Source of the DNA: Rathayibacter agropyri
GTDB taxonomy: Bacteria; Actinomycetota; Actinomycetes; Actinomycetales; Microbacteriaceae
DNA: 64,000 nt
NCBI RefSeq assembly: GCF_013249015.1
Contig: NZ_JABRPL010000001.1
Span: 356,218-420,217, forward strand
Direction: 5' to 3'
The position numbers were made by a program, and so were the translations under genes. This document shows positions 57,499-64,000 of this stretch, in pieces (the first letter of the stretch is position 1; each line of letters begins with the position of its first letter). Below the pieces are notes generated by a model, which saw nothing but the letters and a program-made list of their open reading frames with translations, ran no database searches and was not told the origin of the DNA.

Positions 57499-60498
57499 CT
57501 ACTCTCCTGCCGCAGGCCCGTAGAACAGCCGCTCGAAGACGGCGCGCGAGCGTCGGGTCACGCCGAGGTAGTCATCCTCCAGGGCCGTTGCCGAGCCGGC
57601 CGGGTACTCAAGCAGGCGCGCGACCCCGTCGAGCTGGCGTCGGTCGGTCGGGAGGACGTCGCTCGTCCGATTCGACCAAAGGGTCGTCGCCGAGCGCACC
57701 CGGGAGGCGAGCAGCCAGGCCGCGCGAAGGCGCTCGGCGTCCTGCGCGCCAACCAGGCCCTCCTTCTCCGCAACGGCGAGGGCCGTGAGTGTAGAGGTCG
57801 TGCGCAGCGACGGCGTCCGGCGCGCATGCTGCAGCTGAAGGAGCTGTACCAGCCACTCCACGTCGCTCAGCGAGCCGCGGCCGAGCTTAAGGTGGCGGCG
57901 CGGGTCAGCGCCCTGGGGCAGCCGCTCGTTCTCGACGCGGGCCTTGATCCGCTTGACCTCGCGGATATCTCGGTCCGAAATCGTGCTCGGGTAGCGGACG
58001 CCGTCAGCCAACTCCTCGAAGTCGTCGATCAGCGCCCGGTCGCCCGCGACTCCCCTGGCTCTCAACAGTGCCTGCGCCTCCCAGGTCAGTGACCAGCGGG
58101 CGTAATAGGCACGGTAGGAGTCGAGCGAACGCACCAGAGGTCCGTTCTTACCCTCGGGACGCAGGTTGGCGTCAAGGTCGAGCGGGAGGCGTGAGTCCTC
58201 GGTCAGGCGCACGAGTTCGGCGACGAGGAACTGCGAGTAGAGCTGCGCCGGGTGCGGCTCGGCGGTGCCGGGGCGCTGGACATACATCACGTCGGCGTCG
58301 GAGCCGAAGCCGAGTTCTGCTCCTCCGTAGCGCCCCATGCCAATGATCGCGAACTCCACCTCCGCGCCTGGCCGGGTCGCACTGCCGCGCCGGATTGCCG
58401 TCAGCACGCCGCTGAGCAGTGCGCTGATGATGTCGGTGAGGCTCGCCGCGATCTCCTCGATCGTGCTCAGTCCAAGCACGCCGCCCATCGCCGTGCGCAA
58501 CACCTCGCGCCGGCGCATCGAGCGCAGGACGGAGGCCACTGCATCGGGAGTCTCGTGGCGGGCAAGCACTGCTCGCACCTCCTCATCGAGCTGCGTGGCG
58601 CCCCGCGGGCGGAGGGCGTCGTCGTCCTCGAGCCACGCAGCCGACTCGGGAATGCCGTCCAGCAGCTCGCCGACGAAGCGCGAGCCCGAGAGCACCGTGG
58701 TGAGTCGCTTCGCTGCCCCGGAGGAGTCGCGCAGCATCCGCAGGAACCATGGCGTGCCGCCGAGGGCATCACTGAGCCGACGAAAGGCGAGCAGCCCGTA
58801 GTCGGGATCGGCGCCGTCGGCGAACCATTGCAGCATCACCGGCACCAGGTGGCGCTGGATACTCGCGCGCCGGGAGACGCCGGATGTCATCGCCGCGATG
58901 TGGGCGAGAGCGCCTCGCGAGTCTGTGAAGCCGATCGCCGCGAGGCGCGCCTCCGCCTGGCTCGTCGAGAGCTCGGCGCCGCCCTCCGGGAGCGCCGCGA
59001 CGGCCGAGAGCAGGGGGCGGTAGAACAGGCGCTCATGTAGATCGCGCACCCGATGCTTGATGCCGTTCCAGACCGTGAGCAGTTCCTCCGCCGTGCGGGC
59101 GAGGCCACTGGAACGCGCCAGGGTGCGCAGTTCGTGCTCGTCGCGCGGCATGAGGTGCGTGCGCCGGAGCCGACGGAGCTGGAGGCGGTGCTCGAGCAGG
59201 CGCAGCGCGCGGTAGTCGTGCGCGAACTCCTCCGCCGCCGACCGTCCGATATAGCCACGGTCGGCGAGTGCGCCCAGGGCGAGGAGCGTGCCGGGCATGT
59301 GGATTTCGTCATCGGTTTGCCCGTGCACGAGCTGGAGCAGCTGGACGGTAAATTCGATGTCGCGCAGTCCGCCAGGGCCGAGCTTGATCTGGTGGTGCAC
59401 GTCGTCGTGCGGGATGTGCTCCGTGACTCGCTCGCGCATTCGCTGGACGGACTCGACGAAGTTCTCCCGGGAGGCGCTCGACCACACCTTCGGGGCGACG
59501 GCGTTGACGTACGCGCGGCCGAGCTCGGGGTCGCCGGCGAGCGGGCGCGCCTTGAGCAGGGCCTGGAACTCCCAGCTCTTCGCCCAGCGGTCGTAGTACG
59601 TAATGTGCGACTCGAGAGTGCGCACGAGCGCGCCCTGCTTGCCCTCCGGACGGAGGTTAGGGTCAACCTCCCACAACTCGGGCTCCATCGCGGGTGCGGA
59701 GGTGCCCCGCATCAGCAGGACGGCGAGGCGTGTGGCAATGTCAAGAGCACGCGCGTTCGAGAGCTCGTGCTCGGGATCGCCCTCGGCGACGAAGATCACG
59801 TCGACGTCGCTGACGTAGTTGAGTTCGGAGGCGCCGGCCTTGCCCATGCCGATCACGGCGAACCGGGTCGCCGCCACGTCATCCCGCGGAAACCGACCGG
59901 GACCTGTGCCCTCGACGAGCTCGGTGCGAGCGACGGCGAGTGCGGCCTCCAGTGTGGCTCCTGCCAGGTCGGCGAGTGCGCGCGTGACGCGGTCGATTGC
60001 CGCGACCGGGTCGGGCCTGCTGAGGTCGTGCACGACGATGCGGGTGAGCAGGCGCCGGTACCGCACGCGCAGCGCAGCCCATCCCACCTCGTCCCGCAGC
60101 GTCGAGAAGCCGTCAACGGCTCCTACCGAATCGAGCAGTTCGCTCGTGAACTCGGCGCGTCCGGGCAGGGTCGGCACTGGCTCGAGGAGGCTCGCGATTT
60201 CGTCCGGCCGGCGCTGCAGGAAGTCGGCGAGACCGGAAGAGGCACCGATGACGAGCAGGAGCCGGGTGAGGGCCTCGTCGTCGGCGAGAACGTCGTCCAT
60301 CCGGACGCGATGCTGACGCAGCAGACCGATCAGAGCGCTCAGCGCAGCATCCGGGTCGGCGACAGTGTCGAAGGCGGGCAGCACGGACTCGAGGTCGCGT
60401 CCGGCCAACTCCTCCGCCTCCGCCAGGCGCGCCCCGGTCTCGCCGAGAGCGGCGAAGCCGAGACGCGCGATGTCGCGGAGTGAACGTTCGCGCGGCAT
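57499..60498 (-). CDS. glnE: Bifunctional glutamine synthetase adenylyltransferase/deadenylase
   Basis: 999 residues in two related nucleotidyltransferase halves. GMGKAGASELNYVSDVDVIFV is the deadenylase site and GMGRYGGAELGFGSDADVMYV the adenylyltransferase site; ELRNLRPEGKNGPLVRSL-type loops follow both. It attaches AMP to Y402 of GlnA1 when nitrogen is ample and removes it when scarce. It starts ten bases after the glnA2 stop, so the two genes form an operon. Confidence 0.96.
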   Translation of the reverse strand: MPRERSLRDIARLGFAALGETGARLAEAEELAGRDLESVLPAFDTVADPDAALSALIGLLRQHRVRMDDVLADDEALTRLLLVIGASSGLADFLQRRPDEIASLLEPVPTLPGRAEFTSELLDSVGAVDGFSTLRDEVGWAALRVRYRRLLTRIVVHDLSRPDPVAAIDRVTRALADLAGATLEAALAVARTELVEGTGPGRFPRDDVAATRFAVIGMGKAGASELNYVSDVDVIFVAEGDPEHELSNARALDIATRLAVLLMRGTSAPAMEPELWEVDPNLRPEGKQGALVRTLESHITYYDRWAKSWEFQALLKARPLAGDPELGRAYVNAVAPKVWSSASRENFVESVQRMRERVTEHIPHDDVHHQIKLGPGGLRDIEFTVQLLQLVHGQTDDEIHMPGTLLALGALADRGYIGRSAAEEFAHDYRALRLLEHRLQLRRLRRTHLMPRDEHELRTLARSSGLARTAEELLTVWNGIKHRVRDLHERLFYRPLLSAVAALPEGGAELSTSQAEARLAAIGFTDSRGALAHIAAMTSGVSRRASIQRHLVPVMLQWFADGADPDYGLLAFRRLSDALGGTPWFLRMLRDSSGAAKRLTTVLSGSRFVGELLDGIPESAAWLEDDDALRPRGATQLDEEVRAVLARHETPDAVASVLRSMRRREVLRTAMGGVLGLSTIEEIAASLTDIISALLSGVLTAIRRGSATRPGAEVEFAIIGMGRYGGAELGFGSDADVMYVQRPGTAEPHPAQLYSQFLVAELVRLTEDSRLPLDLDANLRPEGKNGPLVRSLDSYRAYYARWSLTWEAQALLRARGVAGDRALIDDFEELADGVRYPSTISDRDIREVKRIKARVENERLPQGADPRRHLKLGRGSLSDVEWLVQLLQLQHARRTPSLRTTSTLTALAVAEKEGLVGAQDAERLRAAWLLASRVRSATTLWSNRTSDVLPTDRRQLDGVARLLEYPAGSATALEDDYLGVTRRSRAVFERLFYGPAAGE

Positions 60499-60508
60499 GA
60501 CCGAGGGG

Positions 60509-61846
60509 TCAGAGCATCTCGAGGTTGCTGCGCAGCTCATACGGAGTGACCTGCGCGCGGTACTCGGCCCAGTCCTTCCGCTTGTTGAGCAGCACGAAGT
60601 TGAACACCTGCTCGCCGAGCGTCTCGGCGACCAGCTCCGACTCCTCCATCAGCGAAATGGCGCGGTCAAGGCTCGCGGGCAGAGCGCCGTATCCCAGCGC
60701 CCGGCGCTCGGCGTCCGAGAGCGCCCAGACATTGTCCTCGGCCTCGGCCGGTAACTCGTAGCCCTCTTCGATGCCCTTGAGACCCGCGGCGAGAAGCAAC
60801 GAGTAGGCGAGGTAGGGGTTCGCAGCGGAGTCGAGCGCGCGGTACTCAATGCGCGAGGACTGGCCCTTGTTGGGCTTATAGAGCGGTACCCGTACCAGGG
60901 CCGAACGGTTGTTGTGGCCCCAGGAGACGTAGCTCGGCGCCTCGTCGCCGCCCCACAGCCGCTTGTAGGAGTTAACGAACTGGTTCGTCACCGCCGTGAT
61001 CTCGGGAGCGTGCCTGAGCAGCCCCGCGATGAACTGGCGGCCAAGCTTGGAGAGTTGGTACTGCGCGCCCTGCTCGTAGAACACGTTGACGTCGCCCTCG
61101 AAGAGCGAGAGGTGGGTGTGCATGCCGGAGCCCGGGTGGCCGGAGAGCGGCTTGGGCATGAAGGTCGCGTACACGCCCTGCTCGATCGCCACCTCCTTGA
61201 TGACCGTGCGGAAGGTCATGATGTTGTCGGCCGTCGTCAGCGCGTCGGCGTAGCGGAGGTCGATCTCGTTCTGGCCGGGGCCGGCCTCGTGGTGGCTGAA
61301 CTCGACCGAGATGCCGAGGTCCTCCAGCATTCGAACGGAGCGTCGGCGGAAGTCGTGCGCGGTGCCACCGGGGACGTTGTCGAAATACCCTGCGGAGTCG
61401 ACGGGCTCGGGCCCCTCGGCGCCAAACGTCGAAGACTTCAGGAGGTAGAACTCGATCTCGGGATGTGTGTAAAACGTGAAGCCGCGCTCAGCCGCCTTGG
61501 CGAGGGTGCGCTTGAGCACGTTCCGCGGATCGGCGACCGCAGGCTGACCATCGGGCGTGGTGATGTCGCAGAACATCCGCGCCGTCGGATCGATCTCACC
61601 CCGCCACGGCAGGATTTGGAACGTGGACGGGTCAGGATGCGCAAGCACGTCGGCCTCGAACGAGCGGGTCAGGCCCTCAATGGCTGAGCCGTCGAACCCG
61701 AGGCCCTCGGCAAACGCCCCCTCGACCTCGGCGGGCGCGATCGCGACTGACTTCAGCGTGCCGACGACGTCCGTGAACCAGAGGCGAACGAATTTGATCC
61801 CTCGCTCTTCAATCGTGCGAAGAACGAAGTCCCGTTGCTTGTCCAT
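60509..61846 (-). CDS. glnA2: Glutamine synthetase type I homologue (GlnA2)
   Basis: 445 residues of GSI. LGFDGSAIEGL, HPEIEFYL, SGHPGSGMHTHLSLFEG and NNRSALVRVP are kept. The C-terminal region has GYELPAEAEDNVWALSDAER where the adenylylated Tyr loop would be, without a Tyr in the target position, so it should escape GlnE control, as known for the GSI-alpha-like GlnA2 of actinobacteria. It is divergent from panB and leads the glnA2-glnE operon. GAAGGAG precedes the ATG. Confidence 0.95.
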   Translation of the reverse strand: MDKQRDFVLRTIEERGIKFVRLWFTDVVGTLKSVAIAPAEVEGAFAEGLGFDGSAIEGLTRSFEADVLAHPDPSTFQILPWRGEIDPTARMFCDITTPDGQPAVADPRNVLKRTLAKAAERGFTFYTHPEIEFYLLKSSTFGAEGPEPVDSAGYFDNVPGGTAHDFRRRSVRMLEDLGISVEFSHHEAGPGQNEIDLRYADALTTADNIMTFRTVIKEVAIEQGVYATFMPKPLSGHPGSGMHTHLSLFEGDVNVFYEQGAQYQLSKLGRQFIAGLLRHAPEITAVTNQFVNSYKRLWGGDEAPSYVSWGHNNRSALVRVPLYKPNKGQSSRIEYRALDSAANPYLAYSLLLAAGLKGIEEGYELPAEAEDNVWALSDAERRALGYGALPASLDRAISLMEESELVAETLGEQVFNFVLLNKRKDWAEYRAQVTPYELRSNLEML

Positions 61847-61932
61847 CCAGACTCCTTCTGTTTCGCCCTTCAGGCTACTGCCTCCGACCGGCGCCCGCGG
61901 GTCGCGGCGGGGGCGCCGGTAGAGTGGCGGCC

Positions 61933-62745
61933 ATGTCAGCGCAGCCCGTGAAACGCGTTCGAACCCGCCACTTCCAGAACGCGAAGGAGTCGGGCGTGCG
62001 CATCACGGGTCTGACCAGCTACGACCAACTGACCGCGAAGATCTTCGACGAGGCGGGCATCGACTTTCTCCTCGTCGGCGACTCCGCCGGCAACACCGTC
62101 CTTGGTTACGACACGACCCTGCCGGTCACGGTGGACGAGCTGATTCCCCTGGCACGAGCGGTGGCGGGGGCCGTCGAGCGCGCCTTCGTCGTCGCGGACA
62201 TGCCGTTTGGCTCCTACGAGTCCGGAGCCGACGACGCGCTGCACACTGCGTTCCGCTTCATGAAGGAGACTCACGCCCACGCGGTGAAGCTTGAGGGGGG
62301 CGTGCGCTCGGCGGAGCAGATCCGCCGCATCGTCGAAGCGGGCATCCCGGTCATGGCTCACATCGGATTCACGCCTCAGAGCGAGCACGGACTCGGCGGC
62401 CACATGGTGCAGGGTCGCGGTGAGGGGCTGGAGCAACTGCTCGCGGACGGCCGCGCTGTCCAAAACGCAGGCGCTTTCGCCGTTGTCCTTGAGATGGTGC
62501 CGGCAGACGCCGCTCGCCAGGTCACCGAGGAGTTGCGCATCCCGACGATCGGAGTCGGCGCCGGCCCCCACGTCGATGGCCAACTGCTGGTCTGGACCGA
62601 CTTCGCTGGCTTCACCACGGGACGCATCCCCCGCTTCGTCAAGCAGTACGCCGACCTCCGCGGAGTGCTCACCGGAGCAGTGACCGCCTACCGGGAGGAC
62701 GTCGAGTCCGGCACCTACCCCGGCACAGAGCACAGCTACGAATAG
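61933..62745 (+). CDS. panB: 3-methyl-2-oxobutanoate hydroxymethyltransferase
   Basis: 270 residues of the PanB TIM barrel. LLVGDSAGNTVLGYDTTLPVTVDELI binds the metal and substrate, AVKLEGG holds catalytic residues, and GIPVMAHIGFTPQSEHGLGG is the family signature. It makes ketopantoate, the first committed step to pantothenate and CoA. TAGAGT sits seven bases before the ATG, which suggests leaderless translation; an ATG three codons upstream is less well placed. Confidence 0.95.
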   Translation: MSAQPVKRVRTRHFQNAKESGVRITGLTSYDQLTAKIFDEAGIDFLLVGDSAGNTVLGYDTTLPVTVDELIPLARAVAGAVERAFVVADMPFGSYESGADDALHTAFRFMKETHAHAVKLEGGVRSAEQIRRIVEAGIPVMAHIGFTPQSEHGLGGHMVQGRGEGLEQLLADGRAVQNAGAFAVVLEMVPADAARQVTEELRIPTIGVGAGPHVDGQLLVWTDFAGFTTGRIPRFVKQYADLRGVLTGAVTAYREDVESGTYPGTEHSYE

Positions 62746-62751
62746 TCGGCC

Positions 62752-62937
62752 CTAGTCCTCGGCAGCGTCCTCCTCGGCCCACCTGCGGCTGTTTTCGTGC
62801 AGCCGCTCGAGCGCGTGCGCCGCCTCCTCCCGTGAGGAAAAAGGTCCGACCCGGTCAACGGAAGGGGACACGAAGCCCTGCTCCACCGCGCCGGCTTTGA
62901 GGTTGTACCACCAGGAGTTCGCGTCGCCGTCAGTCAT
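62752..62937 (-). CDS. Small SPOR-like domain protein
   Basis: 61 residues. SWWYNLKAGAVEQGFVSPSV, then DRVGPFSSREEAAHALER follows the short actinobacterial SPOR-type family usually annotated as methionine aminopeptidase-associated or SPOR domain protein. It has no signal sequence or membrane helix, so a peptidoglycan role is doubtful. TAGGAT lies six bases before the ATG. It is divergent from ppgK by 62 bp. Confidence 0.8.
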   Translation of the reverse strand: MTDGDANSWWYNLKAGAVEQGFVSPSVDRVGPFSSREEAAHALERLHENSRRWAEEDAAED

Positions 62938-62999
62938 GCGGCGATCCTATGCCGGCCGCCAGCGCGCCGCTTCCTTCGCGCTTCGCTAGCATGACGCGT

Positions 63000-63761
63000 A
63001 TGACAGCTGAGGCAACGGCCATCGGGATCGACATCGGCGGAACAGGCATCAAGGGAGCCTCGGTTGACCTGGGCGGCGGGTCACTGCTCAGCGACAGGAT
63101 GAAGCTCCCCACCCCTGTAGGCGGTCGGCCGAAGGACATCGTCGCGACAGTCGAGCGGATCCTGGAGGCGATTCCGGATCTGCCGTCGAGCGCCCCCGTC
63201 GGAATCTGCTTCCCCGCCGCCGTTGTGCACGGGCGAACCATGTCGGCGGCGAATGTCTCGGACGAGTGGATCGGCCTGGAGGCCGAGAAGCTGTTCGAGG
63301 ACGCGATCGGGCGCACCATCTCCTTCGTCAACGACGCGGACGCCGCCGGATACGCCGAGTCGCGCTTCGGAGCTGCGAAAGACAAGGACGGACTGGTCGT
63401 CATGACCACGCTCGGCACAGGTATCGGCACCGCCCAGATCTACAACGGCGTGCTGATCCCCAACGCGGAACTCGGTCACCTCGAAATCCACGGCGGCGAC
63501 TACGAGAAGAAGGCTTCGTTCGCGGCGAAGGAGCGGGACGACCTCGACTATAAGCACTGGGCGAAGCGGCTTCAGCGCTACTACTCACACCTCGAGGCCC
63601 TCCTCTGGCCAGACCTTTTCATCGTCGGCGGAGGCATCTCGAAGCACCACGAGGAGTTCCTCCCCCTGCTGGAACTGCGCACCCCGATCGTCCCCGCGGC
63701 TCTCCGCAACAATGCCGGCATCCTCGGCGCCGCTGCCCTCGCCGGAGTCGGATCGCGCTGA
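63000..63761 (+). CDS. ppgK: Polyphosphate glucokinase
   Basis: 253 residues of the ROK fold. IGIDIGGTGIKGASVD is the phosphate-binding motif, NDADAAGYAE holds the catalytic Asp, TLGTGIGTA and ELGHLEIHGGDYEKKAS match PPGK (with the conserved GG after His), and WPDLFIVGGGISKHHEEF closes the barrel. It phosphorylates glucose with polyphosphate or ATP. TAGCAT seven bases before the ATG indicates a leaderless start. The tandem repeat begins at its last codons. Confidence 0.95.
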   Translation: MTAEATAIGIDIGGTGIKGASVDLGGGSLLSDRMKLPTPVGGRPKDIVATVERILEAIPDLPSSAPVGICFPAAVVHGRTMSAANVSDEWIGLEAEKLFEDAIGRTISFVNDADAAGYAESRFGAAKDKDGLVVMTTLGTGIGTAQIYNGVLIPNAELGHLEIHGGDYEKKASFAAKERDDLDYKHWAKRLQRYYSHLEALLWPDLFIVGGGISKHHEEFLPLLELRTPIVPAALRNNAGILGAAALAGVGSR

Positions 63762-64000
63762 GCGGTGCTTGTCTCCACGGCGGTCCCTGCCCGGCGTGGC
63801 GCAGTCGGCTCCGCGACGGGAGACTTTCGCAGAGCGGGTCGCGAGCGGCTGCGGCGAAACGCTGACACGCGTTTCGACGGATCGCCTTGAGCGGTGCTTG
63901 TCTCCACGGCGGTCCCTGCCCGCCGTGGCGCAGTCGGCTCCGCGACGGGAGACTTTCGCAGAGCGGGTCGCGAGCGGCTGCGGCGAAACGCTGACACGCG
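63749..64000. repeat. 129-base tandem repeat after ppgK (runs off window)
   Basis: A unit of 129 bases starts at the last codons and stop of ppgK (CGGATCGC, then TTGAGCGG or CTGAGCGG) and restarts at 63878. Outside the first ten bases the two copies differ at one position (CCCGGCG versus CCCGCCG) over the visible 110 bases. Each unit holds CCACGGCGG...CGCCGTGG, a hairpin that is perfect only in the second copy. The array continues beyond the window. Confidence 0.88.

Noticed and set aside
63581-63997. Minus-strand frame encoding a 43-residue repeat in the tandem array
   Set aside because: Arg/Pro-rich translation, no ribosome site, and it runs antisense into ppgK. It stays open because the unit length is divisible by three.

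Overview
The window is high-GC, densely coded DNA from an actinobacterium, most likely a member of the Microbacteriaceae (Rathayibacter/Clavibacter/Curtobacterium-like). The evidence is a set of actinobacterial marker genes in conserved order (DUF3000-rnd, dut-DUF3710-DUF3159, DUF3093/DUF4193, sepH, sigA, DUF4191-RDD-glnA, glnE-glnA2-panB, ppgK), GlnR-type nitrogen boxes, and many start codons preceded directly by a -10 hexamer. Genus and species cannot be fixed from the sequence alone.

Layout. 1-7.2 kb is a fructan-type sugar island. A GH32 fructosidase (cut by the window edge) and a GH172 (DUF2961) enzyme on the minus strand face a LacI regulator, a lipoprotein sugar-binding protein, two ABC permeases and a PfkB sugar kinase on the plus strand. 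An identical 19-bp operator sits just downstream of both promoters. 7.4-13.9 kb is accessory: an MFS transporter, a luciferase-like oxidoreductase, a Tat-exported hydrolase with a LamG-like domain facing a small AraC-type protein, an SGNH hydrolase and an orphan PemK/MazF-like protein. 14-24 kb carries amtB with a GlnR box, zapE, rhodanese-SufE-RibD_C, DUF3000-RNase D and a fatty-acid beta-oxidation pair. 24-40 kb carries dxs, acnA, the dut operon, sepH, a phosphodiesterase, topoisomerase IV genes (convergent parC/parE) and a small rpoD-associated protein. 40-43 kb is a tight sigA, MurT-like, GatD-like cluster. 43.5-52 kb has an MFS transporter, a PAC2 protein, leucyl aminopeptidase, lpd-sucB (2-oxoacid dehydrogenase E3/E2) and a one-TM protein of unknown role. 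52-63 kb is the nitrogen block (DUF4191, RDD, glnA1, glnE, glnA2, panB), interrupted between glnA1 and glnE by about 2.9 kb of decayed or foreign DNA with an IS3 remnant and a divergent SGNH hydrolase. ppgK and a 129-bp tandem repeat end the window.

How the genes fit together. The sugar island reads as an import-then-hydrolyse pathway: neither glycosidase has an N-terminal signal sequence, so oligosaccharides would enter by the ABC importer, be opened by GH172 and GH32 inside the cell and be phosphorylated by the PfkB kinase, all under one LacI switch. amtB and glnA1 share GlnR-type boxes, and glnE plus the Tyr-containing GlnA1 give post-translational control. The most unusual point is the MurT/GatD-like pair. 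The GatD homologue has no cysteine at all (Ala where the catalytic Cys should be) and the MurT homologue has lost its four-cysteine zinc ribbon. In a family whose peptidoglycan is cross-linked through the D-Glu alpha-carboxyl (type B), this suggests a repurposed ligase rather than a lipid II amidase. No tRNA, rRNA or CRISPR array was seen.
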